From: Pseudomonas koreensis | Lineage (GTDB): Bacteria; Pseudomonadota; Gammaproteobacteria; Pseudomonadales; Pseudomonadaceae | DNA: 64,000 bases | Direction: 5' to 3' | Assembly: GCF_025447595.1 (NCBI RefSeq) | Contig: NZ_JAOEJU010000001.1 | Span: forward strand, 434,001 to 498,000 | Program-made: the position numbers and the translations under genes | Shown here: in pieces, positions 53,838-63,556 of the stretch | Layout: each line of letters begins with the position of its first letter | Numbering within the stretch: position 1 is the first letter of the stretch | The notes under the pieces: model-generated | Databases searched by the model: none | Seen by the model: the letters and a program-made list of their open reading frames with translations, nothing else | What the model was told of the DNA's origin: nothing

Positions 53838-55340
53838 CTACAGCCAGTAACTTACGGCGTACCAGCCGAGCAATCCCATCACTACGGTGTAAGGCAGCGC
53901 CATCCATACCATCCGCCCGTAGGACAAGCGCACCAGCGGCGCAATCGCCGACGTCAACAGAAACAGAAACGCTGCCTGACCATTGGGCGTCGCCACGCTT
54001 GGCAGGTTGGTGCCGGTGTTGATCGCAATCGCCAGCGTCTCGAAATGCTCGCGGCTCATGTGCCCGGACAGGAACGCCTGTTTCACTTCGGTGATGTAGA
54101 TCGTGGCGACGAACACGTTGTCGCTGATCGCCGACAATAATCCATTGGCGATGAACAGCATCCCCGGCTGCTGATCGGCCGGCAGCGTCAGCACCCACTG
54201 GATCAGCGGAGCGAACAGTTGCTGGTCATGAATCACCGCCACCACGGCGAAGAACACCACCAGCAGCGAAGTGAATGGCATCGCATCCTTGAATGCGTTG
54301 CCCAGACGGTGCTCGTCGGTGATACCCGTGAACGCAGTGATCAGGACGATCACCATCAGACCGATCAGGCCGACTTCCGCGATATGGAAAGCCAGCCCGG
54401 CAATCAGGATCAGCGCCGCAGCGCCCTGCACCAGCAGCGCGGCGCGTTGGCGTGGTGTGCGTTCGGCGTTGTCTTCGGCCGCGTAGTTGGCCAGCACGGC
54501 ACGTACGTTATCCGGCAGCAGCGTGCCGTAACCGAACCAGCGCAGTTTCTCCAGCAGCAGGCAGGTCACCAGTCCCGCGACCAGAACCGGCAACGAAACC
54601 GGTGCGACCTTCTGGAAAAACTCCGCAAAATGCCAACCCATTTCATGGCCGATCAGCAGGTTCTGTGGTTCACCGACCAAGGTGCAGACGCCGCCCAATG
54701 CCGTGCCGACAGCGCCGTGCATCAACAGGCTGCGCAGGAAGGAGCGAAACTGTTCCAGGTCTTCGTGATGCAATTGCGGCAAATGCTGGTCGTCGCTGAA
54801 CTCACTGTCCTGGCGCGGATCGTTGCCGGAGGCCACCCGGTGGTAAACCGAATAGAAGCCTACGGCGGCGCTGATGATCACTGCGGTCACGGTCAGTGCG
54901 TCAAGAAACGCCGAGAGAAACGCCGACAAAAAGCAGAACATCAGGGCCAGCAGTGCCTTTGAACGCACGCCCAGCAACAGACGCGAGAACAGGAACAGCA
55001 GCAGGTCTTTCATGAAGTAGATGCCGGCGACCATGAACATCAGCAGCAGAATCACCGGAAAGTTGTGCTGCAACTCTTCGTACAGGGCCTGGGGCGTGGT
55101 CATTTTCAGCAGCAGCGCTTCGATCAGCAGCAAGCCGCCGGGCATCAGCGGGTAGCACTTGAGCGCCATGGCCAGGGTGAAAATGAATTCGATCACCAGC
55201 AGCCAGCCGGCAGCGACCGGGCCGATGGTCCATAGCACCAGCGCGTTGAGAATCAGGAACCCGACAATGCACGCCTTGTACCAGCGGGGCGAATGCCCGA
55301 GAAAATTGTGCGCGAACGCCTGGGCCATCGAACCGGACAT
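53838..55340 (-). CDS. nhaB: Na+/H+ antiporter NhaB
   Basis: A 500-residue inner-membrane antiporter that expels Na+ for H+. Seen: the N-terminal [66 protein letters not shown] and the C-terminal [29 protein letters not shown], all close to the NhaB family pattern with ~12 membrane segments. Length fits (E. coli NhaB 513). AAGGAG precedes the ATG. Monocistronic. Confidence 0.95.
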   Translation of the reverse strand: MSGSMAQAFAHNFLGHSPRWYKACIVGFLILNALVLWTIGPVAAGWLLVIEFIFTLAMALKCYPLMPGGLLLIEALLLKMTTPQALYEELQHNFPVILLLMFMVAGIYFMKDLLLFLFSRLLLGVRSKALLALMFCFLSAFLSAFLDALTVTAVIISAAVGFYSVYHRVASGNDPRQDSEFSDDQHLPQLHHEDLEQFRSFLRSLLMHGAVGTALGGVCTLVGEPQNLLIGHEMGWHFAEFFQKVAPVSLPVLVAGLVTCLLLEKLRWFGYGTLLPDNVRAVLANYAAEDNAERTPRQRAALLVQGAAALILIAGLAFHIAEVGLIGLMVIVLITAFTGITDEHRLGNAFKDAMPFTSLLVVFFAVVAVIHDQQLFAPLIQWVLTLPADQQPGMLFIANGLLSAISDNVFVATIYITEVKQAFLSGHMSREHFETLAIAINTGTNLPSVATPNGQAAFLFLLTSAIAPLVRLSYGRMVWMALPYTVVMGLLGWYAVSYWL

Positions 55341-55414
55341 CGGTTGCTCCTTGTTTTAAGAAGCGCGCAAGTTGCCGTAAGCGATGGGCAAGATCAAGTG
55401 CAGGAACATTCGCA

Positions 55415-56704
55415 TCAGTGATTCAGATAACGCGCGACCACGGCGCGGTAGTTGCCATCCAGCGAATAACCGCCCACCAGAATTTCGCCATCCGTTTGTA
55501 TCGCCACTGAAGTGGCGGTATCGAGGCTGCGGCCCAGCCGCGTACGCAACCAGCCATTTCCGGAACCGAAGCTTCGGTCAAGGCTGCCGTTGGCCAGATA
55601 GCGGGCGACGATAAAGTCGGCTTCAACTCCGCCGATCGTCGCGCCGACCGCCGTGATGCGCCCGTCCGGCATCAATTGCGCCGCGCTCCACTGGCAGCCG
55701 CTGGGGCCGATTTCCAGCAGGTGTGGCTGACCACCATTGCAGTGCAGGTCGGGGCGACCGTTGCCATGAACAGACTGCACCATGCACTGAATCGGATCGC
55801 GACTGCTGCCAAAACAATGCAGATGCTCTGCCGATCCGATGACTTGATTGACCAAGGCACTGTGCCCCTGGACTTTGAAAGCCAGGAAACCGTCCACCGC
55901 AAAACGTTCGTCGAGCCGCCCGTCCGGCAGGTAGCGGGCGAGCAGGCCTTCCTGAGGAAAGTCGATTGAGCCGGCTACCACGACTCTTCCGTCTCGTTGC
56001 AGCAGCAGACCACTGAGCCAGGTATTGAGCAGCAAGTGGCGAACCATGACGAAGCCGCGGCCGTTGAAAGATGGGTCAAGGCCGCCATCGGGTCTGAGGC
56101 GAATCAGCATGCCAACGTGATCGGCCAGTTCGAAGTGATGGTTGGCGATCAGCAGGATATGTCCGTCCGGTTGCACCGCGACATCGCAGGCTTCGGCGCC
56201 AGGAACGCCTGGCGGTAGCCAGGCGTCGCGGGTGCCCATGGAAAGGTCGCCGGGCAGGTCGACAATTTGCCGGCCGTTGTCACCAAAATCCGGGTCAGGT
56301 CGGCCCTGAGCATCGAAAAGCGCCAGGGCGGGCAGGGTGCGGTGTTCCGATTCATAGTGCAGGCCCGCCAGCAGAATTCGTCCATCGGGCAAGACCTGAA
56401 CCTTGCTGCCGGTGGCTTCGAAACCGGTGGCGAACCGGCCGATCACGCTGCCCTGAAAACCGAAACCCAGATCCGCCGAGCCGTCCTCGAGCAGGCGGGC
56501 CAGCCCGAAACGGCTGCCTTGAGCAGTGCCCACCTTGGCGGCAACCAGAATCCGGCCTTGCGCATCGAGCGCCACGCTCTGGGTCAGGCTGGACGTACTG
56601 CCAGCGAAGTAAACCTGCGCCACACCGTTGCTGGAAAAGGTCTTGTCGAGTTGTCCGGGGTTATTCGCTAGCGCCGGCAGCGCTATAGCGATCTGGGATG
56701 ACAT
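55415..56704 (-). CDS. Delta-60 repeat protein (beta-propeller-like)
   Basis: A 429-residue protein made of about seven repeats of ~55 residues, each with G-x-L/P-D-x-x-F-x-x-x-G, for example GQLDKTFSSNG, GRPDPDFGDNG, GGLDPSFNGRG, GRLDERFAVDG and GSLDRSFGSGNG. Most are followed by a DGRILVAG-like strand (PDGRILLAG, RDGRVVVAG, TDGEILVGG). This is the Delta-60 repeat family. No signal peptide is evident. Function unknown. The ATG at 56704 has GGAG upstream; the 234 bases of open frame upstream look non-coding. Confidence 0.85.
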   Translation of the reverse strand: MSSQIAIALPALANNPGQLDKTFSSNGVAQVYFAGSTSSLTQSVALDAQGRILVAAKVGTAQGSRFGLARLLEDGSADLGFGFQGSVIGRFATGFEATGSKVQVLPDGRILLAGLHYESEHRTLPALALFDAQGRPDPDFGDNGRQIVDLPGDLSMGTRDAWLPPGVPGAEACDVAVQPDGHILLIANHHFELADHVGMLIRLRPDGGLDPSFNGRGFVMVRHLLLNTWLSGLLLQRDGRVVVAGSIDFPQEGLLARYLPDGRLDERFAVDGFLAFKVQGHSALVNQVIGSAEHLHCFGSSRDPIQCMVQSVHGNGRPDLHCNGGQPHLLEIGPSGCQWSAAQLMPDGRITAVGATIGGVEADFIVARYLANGSLDRSFGSGNGWLRTRLGRSLDTATSVAIQTDGEILVGGYSLDGNYRAVVARYLNH

Positions 56705-56989
56705 GCATGCTTCTCCTTGCGAGTCGACCGATTTCCGGGAAACGGAACGGGTAACTGCATGAGCGAAACATTCAATCCCTGAATACGCACAAGTACAACT
56801 GACAGAACTAACAGGTGGAGGGTCGCACTGTGCCAGAACAGTGTCTTTTTGAACCAGTCGCAAGCCTGACAAGTATTCAGGCGCGAAAGTATCGAGGAAA
56901 GTTGTACAAAAAGACTGAAGTTGGAAAAAAGTTCGCAACTAACAGAAGAGGGCGGATGACTTGAGCGTCATCCGCATTGCCCGCAAATA
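56705..56989. other. Intergenic region between two minus-strand genes
   Basis: About 285 bases upstream of the delta-60 gene with no supported gene. AT content rises toward 56900-56940 (AAGTTGTACAAAAAGACTG), where a promoter for the delta-60 gene would be expected. No clear terminator for the 56990 gene was seen. Confidence 0.45.
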
Positions 56990-57256
56990 TCAGTGTGGCA
57001 TCGACCAGGATTGCAGCGCGTAGCCTTCTTCGCTCAGTTCGGCGCGGGCTTGTTGCAACAGATGTTCAAGTTGCGTCGGATCGGAGTAGGCGCTGCTTGG
57101 GATCTGGGTGCGACCGATCTGGGAGTTGGTACGGTCAATTACGGTCAGGCTCAATTCGCCATTGCCGTCTTGTGGGGCCCAGGCGACGCATTGAAAAGGT
57201 TTAAATGCGCGGTTGGCAATCAAAAGAGCTTCGTTGATACGGAGCGGGGCGGTCAT
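56990..57256 (-). CDS. Small conserved-looking protein of unknown function
   Basis: An 88-residue protein starting MTAPLRINEALLIANRAFKP. No signal peptide or membrane segment; mixed alpha/beta pattern (GELSLTVIDRTN, SQIGRTQIP, QLEHLLQQARAELSEEGYALQ). I do not recognise a family. The ATG at 57256 is chosen with AGAAGA upstream; a longer form from 57343 is possible but its extra 29 residues look non-coding. Confidence 0.72.
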   Translation of the reverse strand: MTAPLRINEALLIANRAFKPFQCVAWAPQDGNGELSLTVIDRTNSQIGRTQIPSSAYSDPTQLEHLLQQARAELSEEGYALQSWSMPH

Positions 57257-57600
57257 GGGGTCTTCTCTCTTTAATGCCCAATCAAGTGATGTGCCGTCGG
57301 TTGGGCTTACCGTTCGGCCAGTTACTTGTACTGATGCACGCAACCCGCCAGCAGGTCACAACGGATTTGAATAAATTTCGACTTTCTTTCATAACGTCAG
57401 TCTTCAGACTGTTTTTGAAAGCCTGCTGAAAGAAATAATTAGATAGCTGACTAATAAACACGATTCTTATAACTGGTTCAGTTGTACATCTATAAGCAAT
57501 TGATACAAGGCACCGTCAAATTCTTGCTAATGTTACAGCCAGGCCTGCCAAACGACTGTTTTTGCAATCATTTCCCATAATTTGGCGCCAAGGAACAGTC
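57257..57600. other. AT-rich regulatory gap before the sigma-54 activator
   Basis: About 340 bases, with the stretch 57365-57540 distinctly AT-rich compared with the neighbourhood. It contains a perfect dyad CAGTCT-TC-AGACTG at 57398-57411 followed by TTTTT. No small gene was found. It should carry the promoter of the activator gene; I did not find a convincing -24/-12 site. Confidence 0.5.
57398..57411. promoter_or_regulatory. Short palindrome upstream of the sigma-54 activator
   Basis: CAGTCT, two-base centre TC, AGACTG; six of six bases pair. The loop is too small for a terminator, so a dimeric protein-binding site is the better reading. It lies ~190 bases upstream of the start at 57601. 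Confidence 0.35.
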
Positions 57601-58926
57601 ATGAGTGAAGCGCCTGCGTTACGACGACTATTGGTAGTCGACCCCTGTGATGACTGTCACCGATTACTGCCCGGTTTACGTGCCGTAGGGTGGGATGTTG
57701 ACAGTTGCAGCCTGGAAAATGCCGCCGATCGTTCCTGCGATGTCGGCTTGTTGCGTTTACAGCCTTTTCACCTCGAACGTCCCGAAGCCGTCAAAGAGCT
57801 GATCAGCCGCAGCGGCACCGAATGGATCGCTGTGCTGAATCAGGAAGTGCTGCGATTGCAGAACGTTGGCGATTTTGTCTGCGAATGGTTTTTCGATTTT
57901 CATACCTTGCCGTTCGACGTGTCGCGGGTGCAGGTCACCCTTGGTCGCGCGTTCGGCATGGCGCGCCTGCGTGGTCAGGGCACAATCCACGTCGACCAGC
58001 CGGAGCACGAACTGCTCGGCGACAGCAAACCGATTCGGGAATTGCGCAAACTACTGAGCAAACTGGCTCCTACCGAGTCTCCCGTGCTGATCCGGGGCGA
58101 AAGCGGCACCGGCAAGGAGTTGGTCGCAAGAACCCTGCATCGGCAGTCGCAACGCCACAGCAAACCGTTTGTAGCGATCAATTGCGGGGCCATTCCCGAG
58201 CACTTGATCCAGTCCGAGCTGTTCGGCCATGAAAAAGGCGCGTTCACCGGCGCCCATCAGCGCAAGGTCGGGCGTATCGAGGCAGCCAACGGCGGCACCT
58301 TGTTTCTCGATGAGATCGGCGATCTGCCGCTGGAGCTGCAAGCCAATCTGTTGCGCTTCCTTCAGGAAAAACACATCGAACGGGTCGGCGGCAGCCAACC
58401 GATCCCGGTGGATGTGCGGGTGTTGGCGGCAACCCACGTCGATCTGGAAGCCGCCATCGAGAAAAAACGCTTTCGTGAAGACTTGTACTACCGGCTCAAT
58501 GTGCTTCAGGTGGTGACAGCGCCATTACGCGAGCGCCATGGCGATCTGTCGATGCTGGCCAACCATTTTTCCCATTTCTACAGCCACGAAACCGGCCGTC
58601 GCCCGCGCAGTTTCAGTGAAGATGCGCTGATCGCCATGGGCAAGCACGATTGGCCGGGCAATGTCCGCGAACTGGCCAACCGCGTGCGCCGGGGCCTGGT
58701 GCTGGCCGAAGGGCGGCAGATCGAGGCCCGTGACTTGGGGCTGATCAGCCAGCAGTCGATTGCGGCACCGATGGGCACCCTCGAAGACTACAAGACCCGT
58801 GCCGAACGCCAGGCGCTTTGCGATGTGTTGAACCGGCACAGCGACAATCTCAGCGTCGCTGCCAAAGTGCTGGGGGTTTCCCGGCCGACTTTCTACCGTT
58901 TGCTGCACAAGCACCAGATCCGCTAG
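57601..58926 (+). CDS. VpsR-like sigma-54-dependent activator next to fap
   Basis: A 441-residue enhancer-binding protein. Residues ~1-125 form a receiver-like domain without a clear phospho-acceptor pattern, like VpsR. The AAA+ domain has Walker A GESGTGKE (166-173), the sigma-54 contact loop GAFTGA (213-218) and Walker B GGTLFLDE (231-238). The C-terminal Fis-type HTH is [20 protein letters not shown]. It therefore activates RpoN promoters. Placed tail-to-tail with fapF, it is a likely fap or matrix regulator, perhaps responding to cyclic-di-GMP as VpsR does; that link is inference. AAGGA precedes the ATG. Confidence 0.9.
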   Translation: MSEAPALRRLLVVDPCDDCHRLLPGLRAVGWDVDSCSLENAADRSCDVGLLRLQPFHLERPEAVKELISRSGTEWIAVLNQEVLRLQNVGDFVCEWFFDFHTLPFDVSRVQVTLGRAFGMARLRGQGTIHVDQPEHELLGDSKPIRELRKLLSKLAPTESPVLIRGESGTGKELVARTLHRQSQRHSKPFVAINCGAIPEHLIQSELFGHEKGAFTGAHQRKVGRIEAANGGTLFLDEIGDLPLELQANLLRFLQEKHIERVGGSQPIPVDVRVLAATHVDLEAAIEKKRFREDLYYRLNVLQVVTAPLRERHGDLSMLANHFSHFYSHETGRRPRSFSEDALIAMGKHDWPGNVRELANRVRRGLVLAEGRQIEARDLGLISQQSIAAPMGTLEDYKTRAERQALCDVLNRHSDNLSVAAKVLGVSRPTFYRLLHKHQIR

Positions 58927-58960
58927 GGCGCGGCGCTTCCTGAGGGCAGGAAGCTGAAAA

Positions 58961-58994
58961 GACCCGCTGCGATGCAAGTCGCAGCGGGTCTTTT
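58961..58994. terminator. Terminator between the activator and the fap operon
   Basis: GACCCGCTGCGA, loop TGCAAG, TCGCAGCGGGTC, then TTTTC. A 12-bp stem; it ends the activator transcript on the plus strand and may also end fapF from the other side. Confidence 0.9.
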
Positions 58995-59022
58995 CATGAT
59001 GTTGCGTTGATTGTGTCGCGGT

Positions 59023-60327
59023 TTAGAAGTAGTACGGGAATTTCAGGCTGAAGGAAAAGTCCGGGGCATCGTCCGTCATGCCGATGGACAGGTTGGGCAC
59101 GATGGTCAGGTTGTCGGTGGCCGCGATGGTCATCCCGACGTTGAAGTAACCGGCGTTGGCGTCGCTGGACACCACCGATTCCCAATCCCCGCCATCCTGT
59201 TTCAGCTTGCTCTTGCGTTGCACCAGGTCAGAGACGGAGAACGACATACTCATCTTCTCGTTCAGTGCGAAGGCCACGCCCGCACCGATCTGGAAGCTGT
59301 CGCCAATGCGTACCTTGCCCGGGTTTTTCTGGTTGACGGTCGAACTGATGTCGTCGAACGACTCCTCGAAGTTGTGGGTGTAGGACAAGCTGCCGAACAA
59401 GACCGCCGGGTCAAACGTCTTGACCAGCGAGATCCCCGGGGTGATCGACCAGACGCCGTTGCCGGTAGGCAGGGTGTCAGGCACGAACAGGTTCGAGTTG
59501 GCATCGGTCTGGCGCAACTTGATACCGAAAGGGTCTTTGCCCGTAGGTGCCTTGACCCGCAAGGACACCACGGCGTCCGGCGTATTGACCGATTCGTCCA
59601 TGAACTTGTAGGCGATACCGAAGTTGACGTCGCCAATGGTCGGGTCGCGAGAAACATCCTGTTCGGTGGTGACGTTGGAGGCGCCACCATTGCCGCCGCC
59701 GGACTGATACGTCGATTCGCGGTACACCACCGGTACGTTCAGGTCGAACTGCCAGCGGTTGTCGAAGTTGTAGCGTCCCGTCAGGTCGAGGGTCCAGGTG
59801 TCGGCCTTGATCCGGTCGAGGTTGATGTTGCCCAGGAAGATCGAGTCCAGTGCGAGGAAGCCGTTGAGAATCAGCTGGCGGGTGTCATAGCGTGAATAGG
59901 TCACGCCGGTTTCAAAGCTGAATTTGCCGCCGCCAAAGAAGCCACTGGCCTCGTCGTACAGGTTGGACACGCTCTGTGCCGGTTGTGAGTCATCGGCCAG
60001 CGATTGGCCATAGGATGCGCCGCCACCCCCGGCGGCGCCCCCCGACGCTGCTGCAGCCCCCGTGCCATTGGCTACCCGGTTGCCTTTCATGTCGGAAGGC
60101 GATTTGGCCAGGCGTTTTGGGGGAGGAGAGGCGGGTTGATCTTCAACCTGGCGGACCCGCTGTTCGAGGACCGCCAGGGCCTTTTGTTGCACTTCGTATC
60201 GTTGTTTAAGCTCCAGAAGTTCCTGTTTCAGGGCCTCGACATCCGCATCGGGTGCTGCTTGCAGCATCGCCGCGGGTAGAAGAGTACTCAAACATACAGC
60301 GGCACGCAGTGATACTGATCGATACAT
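59023..60327 (-). CDS. fapF: FapF outer-membrane amyloid secretion channel
   Basis: A 434-residue outer-membrane protein that exports the Fap amyloid subunits. Seen: a signal peptide ending MLQA-AP, an N-terminal coiled coil at about 29-62 ([15 protein letters not shown]...), a Gly/Ala-rich linker, then alternating beta-strands ending SLKFPYYF with terminal Phe. FapF is known to form trimers with the coiled coil as a periplasmic plug. Last gene of the operon; 45 bases after the fapE stop. Confidence 0.93.
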   Translation of the reverse strand: MYRSVSLRAAVCLSTLLPAAMLQAAPDADVEALKQELLELKQRYEVQQKALAVLEQRVRQVEDQPASPPPKRLAKSPSDMKGNRVANGTGAAAASGGAAGGGGASYGQSLADDSQPAQSVSNLYDEASGFFGGGKFSFETGVTYSRYDTRQLILNGFLALDSIFLGNINLDRIKADTWTLDLTGRYNFDNRWQFDLNVPVVYRESTYQSGGGNGGASNVTTEQDVSRDPTIGDVNFGIAYKFMDESVNTPDAVVSLRVKAPTGKDPFGIKLRQTDANSNLFVPDTLPTGNGVWSITPGISLVKTFDPAVLFGSLSYTHNFEESFDDISSTVNQKNPGKVRIGDSFQIGAGVAFALNEKMSMSFSVSDLVQRKSKLKQDGGDWESVVSSDANAGYFNVGMTIAATDNLTIVPNLSIGMTDDAPDFSFSLKFPYYF

Positions 60328-60372
60328 GAATAAGCCGTCCCTTTAAGCCCAATGATCGAGACTCAGCGTAGT

Positions 60373-61119
60373 TCAATATCCGATATTTCGTAGTGCCCCG
60401 AGTTGAGTCAGGTTGCAGTCCAGTGCACCGGCACTTCTGCCGTTATTGTTCAGGACAACGTTGAGTTGTGTCAGGTTGTTGACTACGTTTGCATTGCCCA
60501 GCAACCGAGTGTTCTGCAGCAGCCCGCTCTGAGCGACCTGTTGCAAAGCCGTGCCCTGGTTGCCGCTGGCCTGGATGGCCATTTGAACACCTCCGCCGGT
60601 GGCGGAGACGGCAACATTGCCGGCGGCGTTGCTGCCGGTGATGGTCTGGCCGGCTGTCAAGGCTTGCCCTTGGGCAGGCACCAGGGCGGGTGCCTGACTG
60701 GCCTCTTTGACGTTGATCGCAACGTTGTTGTAAGCGGTATTGCTGTCGCCCGCCGCGCGTACGCTTTGCGTGACGCCTTGCGAGGTGTTCAGGGCCGCGC
60801 CACCAATGACATTGCCAGTCCCCAGTTCCGGGGTACTGCCATTGCCGTGTTCCTTGATGGTCGAGACGTAGAATTCGGGTTTGACCGTTGCTGCCTGGAG
60901 TTGCATCGAGGCGGCAGCCCCGATCATGTCTCCACTGGCATTGCGCCAGGTACTGCTCATGACGATACCGAAACTGATGATCCGGCCCGGCATGACATAG
61001 CGACCGCGCAGCTCGGCGAGCTCCTGGTCCTTGATTTCTATGGGTTTGAATCCTGCATTGGCATAGCCCGATGCGCTCGCTGCCAGGCAGGCGGCGGCCA
61101 GCCAGTATGAGGTTTTCAT
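60373..61119 (-). CDS. fapE: FapE, minor Fap component
   Basis: A 248-residue secreted protein with signal peptide SASGYANA-GF. It has an ELAELRGRYVMPGRIISFGIVMSS N-terminal part and a Gln/Asn/Ala-rich repeat-like region (AGNVAVSATGGG, SGNQGTALQQVA, NANVVNNLTQLNVVLNN) ending CNLTQLGALRNIGY. FapE is a minor fibril component in the known Fap systems. The ATG at 61119 has GGAG upstream. Confidence 0.9.
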   Translation of the reverse strand: MKTSYWLAAACLAASASGYANAGFKPIEIKDQELAELRGRYVMPGRIISFGIVMSSTWRNASGDMIGAAASMQLQAATVKPEFYVSTIKEHGNGSTPELGTGNVIGGAALNTSQGVTQSVRAAGDSNTAYNNVAINVKEASQAPALVPAQGQALTAGQTITGSNAAGNVAVSATGGGVQMAIQASGNQGTALQQVAQSGLLQNTRLLGNANVVNNLTQLNVVLNNNGRSAGALDCNLTQLGALRNIGY

Positions 61120-61163
61120 CTGCTGCTCCCGGGACATCCAGCCCCACTCTTTATAATCGGCGA

Positions 61164-61844
61164 TTAAAAGAAGTCGCTCTGTATGAACCCGAAGTCCATC
61201 AATTCAGCATCTTTGACCGGGTTGAAAGCATCCAGCTTGTTTTTGGCCGTCAGCGGGACCGGAGGACTGCGCAAGGCGTTGGCCTTGTCGTATCCGGGGC
61301 CGACGATGGCAAAGACAATGCCGTTCCAACCTTTGACAAAGTCATCATGGGCGTAGCGTTTGTGTCCTAAAACCGGGTCTCCGATGTAAACCCAATCCTT
61401 GTCCGCCCGCTGCAGCACCACGAAATGCTTGTAGCCGCGAATTTCCATCAGTACCACCACCGGGATAGTGACCGCGTCGAGTTTTTCCCGGGGAATCTTG
61501 TAACCTCTGGCGCGCATGCCGATGCTTTCTATGTAGCGCTTCATGTCCAGCATGGAGAAACCTTGAGTGCGAACAAGGTCCTGGTCTGCATTGACCAGCA
61601 TGCCTTTGATGACGTGCTCTTCATCGACGTCGAGCCAATAGGCCTGGCGCAAAACCGTAGCCAGTGCGGCGGCACCGCAGCTGAAATCGGTTTTCTGTTG
61701 AACGATGTCAGCGAACTTGCGCTCACGAATACTTTGCACGTCTTTATAAACGAGCGTGCCACCCGGCAGGGCAGCGACGGGCATCTGAGCGGCCTGGGTC
61801 AGGCCAGAGATGCAAAGCAACGCGAGGAGGGCAGTCTTACGCAT
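61164..61844 (-). CDS. fapD: FapD, C39-like cysteine protease
   Basis: A 226-residue exported protein with signal peptide CISGLTQA-AQ and a C39 peptidase-like domain: Cys56 in DFSCGAAALATVL, His140 in GYKHFVVL and Asp156 in YIGDPVLG make the catalytic triad. FapD processes Fap components in the periplasm (family knowledge). It lies between fapC and fapE; a terminator-like hairpin is in the 63-base gap to fapC. Confidence 0.92.
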   Translation of the reverse strand: MRKTALLALLCISGLTQAAQMPVAALPGGTLVYKDVQSIRERKFADIVQQKTDFSCGAAALATVLRQAYWLDVDEEHVIKGMLVNADQDLVRTQGFSMLDMKRYIESIGMRARGYKIPREKLDAVTIPVVVLMEIRGYKHFVVLQRADKDWVYIGDPVLGHKRYAHDDFVKGWNGIVFAIVGPGYDKANALRSPPVPLTAKNKLDAFNPVKDAELMDFGFIQSDFF

Positions 61845-61871
61845 GATCGATACGCCTTTTCGGACTGAGGA

Positions 61872-61893
61872 AAAGCCCCGTTTCCGGGGCTTT
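61872..61893 (-). terminator. Hairpin between fapC and fapD
   Basis: On the plus strand AAAGCCCCG, loop TTTC, CGGGGCTTT; on the minus (transcribed) strand the stem is followed by TTTTCC. A strong intrinsic-terminator-like hairpin inside the operon, likely to reduce read-through into fapD-fapE-fapF. Confidence 0.75.
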
Positions 61894-61907
61894 CGTTTCG
61901 ATCGCGA

Positions 61908-62912
61908 TTACATGCAGGCTTTGCAACCTGCGGCGATGGACAGCGAGTTGCTTTGTTGGTTGCCAACACCAGCGGCGTTGTTGTAACCAGCGTTACCCGA
62001 GAAGTTGTTACCAACATTGGAGATAGAAGCGTTGTTGGTCACAGGGTTTTTCCAGCCATCAGGGGTCATCACTTGTTGAGTGGTCACACCTGCCAGGCCA
62101 AAGACACCCACTGCTTCGAATTTGGCTTTTTGATCTTTGTCGCCGCCATGGCCTCTGTCGTTATTGCCATATCCGCCATGACCGTGATCGTCGTCTTCGA
62201 TTTTTGCAGTGCCTTTCGCGTAGAACGCGCCAGCCCCGGCGAAAGTGCCGGTGAGGGTATCTTTCTTGTAGGTTTGAGTGCCGTAGTTGGACACAGTCAG
62301 GCCAGTGGAGCTTTGGTTCGCAGCAGCAGCGGCGTTAGCTACACGACCACCCGATACAGCAATTGCCAGGTTGTTTTTCTGTTGGTTGAAGTTGCCGGCA
62401 CTGTTGTTCACGCCAATGTTGCCGGAACCGCCGTTACCCACGTTGTTGAGGTTGGCGTTGTTGGTGGTGGAGTAGTTCGCAACAGCGTTGTTGGTGTTGA
62501 CCTGAGTCGCGCTGGAAACAGACACCGCAGAGCCGAAGATGAAGCTTTCGTCGGCAGTTGCCAGAGCCGCGGCGTTGTCTTGCTGGTTGCCATCGCCGGC
62601 GGTGTTGTTCATGCCAACGTTGCCGTTGGTGCCGTTGGCCGAGTCGCGGACGGAGGCATCGTTTTTGGTGCCTTGGTTGCCGACCAGGTTGCCAGAGCTG
62701 TTTTGAGTGTCGAGCACTGCAGCCCCGGCGCCAGCACCGATTTGCAGCAGTTGTTCCAGGGTTGGGCCTTTTGGTTCATGGTTGCCATGACCATTGCCGT
62801 GCCCGTTACCATGACCGTGATTGTCATCATCACGACCGCCTGCCTGTGCTGCGATTGCCATCACTGCTGCGAGTGCGAAAACCAGTGGTTTGAGGGCCAT
62901 TGTAGGTTTCAT
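61908..62912 (-). CDS. fapC: FapC, major functional amyloid subunit
   Basis: A 334-residue exported amyloid with signal peptide ending AAQA-GG. Three imperfect amyloid repeats are seen at about 83-118, 152-186 and 292-328, each with GNxGxNNxAGxxNQQxN. The linkers carry His/Gly/Asp-rich tracts: DNHGHGNGHGNGHGNHE (30-46) and DDDHGHGGYGNNDRGHGGD (240-258). The C-terminus has a CxxC pair (GCKACM). FapC is the main fibril protein of Pseudomonas biofilm amyloid. The ATG at 62912 has GGAG upstream; a second ATG four codons on is possible. Confidence 0.95.
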   Translation of the reverse strand: MKPTMALKPLVFALAAVMAIAAQAGGRDDDNHGHGNGHGNGHGNHEPKGPTLEQLLQIGAGAGAAVLDTQNSSGNLVGNQGTKNDASVRDSANGTNGNVGMNNTAGDGNQQDNAAALATADESFIFGSAVSVSSATQVNTNNAVANYSTTNNANLNNVGNGGSGNIGVNNSAGNFNQQKNNLAIAVSGGRVANAAAAANQSSTGLTVSNYGTQTYKKDTLTGTFAGAGAFYAKGTAKIEDDDHGHGGYGNNDRGHGGDKDQKAKFEAVGVFGLAGVTTQQVMTPDGWKNPVTNNASISNVGNNFSGNAGYNNAAGVGNQQSNSLSIAAGCKACM

Positions 62913-62983
62913 GGTGTTTCTCCGTCGTGCTTATTAGTTGGTTAAGTGTTGGTACTTTCTAATTGCACTGCTTCTTGTTTGGG

Positions 62984-63556
62984 TCAGTCTGCGACCCGGA
63001 TGCTCAGGGTGTTAGCCATTCGGTTCCCCACCCCGGCACTCTGGTTCACCTGGATCACCCCTCGGCTGCCGGTGAAGGCCTGATCACTTGTCGTGACCTG
63101 GCGACTGCCGGGTGAGGTGCCAGTTGCTCCTGAGCTCGGTAACAACGCCACGTTCTGTTGGGAAAGGGCGCTATCGTCAACGCTCTGCGGGGCAGCACTG
63201 ATGCTGACGCGCGTAACGTTGGCCATCTGGTTATTGGCCCCGGCGCCCTGGTTCACGCCCAGGATCCCGTTGCCATTTGTGAAAGAGTTGCCGCCAATGG
63301 TGGCGCTGGCATTACCAGTGCGGTCGGCGGGCGTGTCGATGTGCTGGATGACACGGGTGGTCGCGCTGGCATTGGTGCCAATGGCGATCGCTTTGGTGTT
63401 GGTCTGTTGCATCTGGTCGCCGGCCGCCTGGTTGACGTTGTAGTTGCCGCGATACTGGATGCCGGTTTCCTGAATGTTTGCGTTGTTCACGGAACTCGGG
63501 TCGGCCATTGCGCTGGTGCAGCCGAGGAGGGCGAGCAAGAGCAGAGAGCGATTCAT
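62984..63556 (-). CDS. fapB: FapB, amyloid nucleator
   Basis: A 190-residue exported protein with signal peptide ending SAMA-DP. It has three repeats resembling those of FapC: YNVNQAAGDQMQQTN, ILGVNQGAGANNQMAN and VIQVNQSAGVGNRMANTLS. FapB is the presumed nucleator of FapC fibrils. Its ATG directly follows the fapA stop (TAAATG), with GGAGG in the fapA tail, so the two are coupled. Confidence 0.93.
   Translation of the reverse strand: MNRSLLLLALLGCTSAMADPSSVNNANIQETGIQYRGNYNVNQAAGDQMQQTNTKAIAIGTNASATTRVIQHIDTPADRTGNASATIGGNSFTNGNGILGVNQGAGANNQMANVTRVSISAAPQSVDDSALSQQNVALLPSSGATGTSPGSRQVTTSDQAFTGSRGVIQVNQSAGVGNRMANTLSIRVAD

Noticed and set aside
57398..57416. Intrinsic terminator at the CAGTCT/AGACTG dyad
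   Set aside because: The loop would be only two bases and the stem six; an operator-type dyad is more plausible.
57511..57540. Sigma-54 promoter GGCAC...TTGCT upstream of the activator
   Set aside because: The GG and GC elements are 15 bases apart rather than the required 10.
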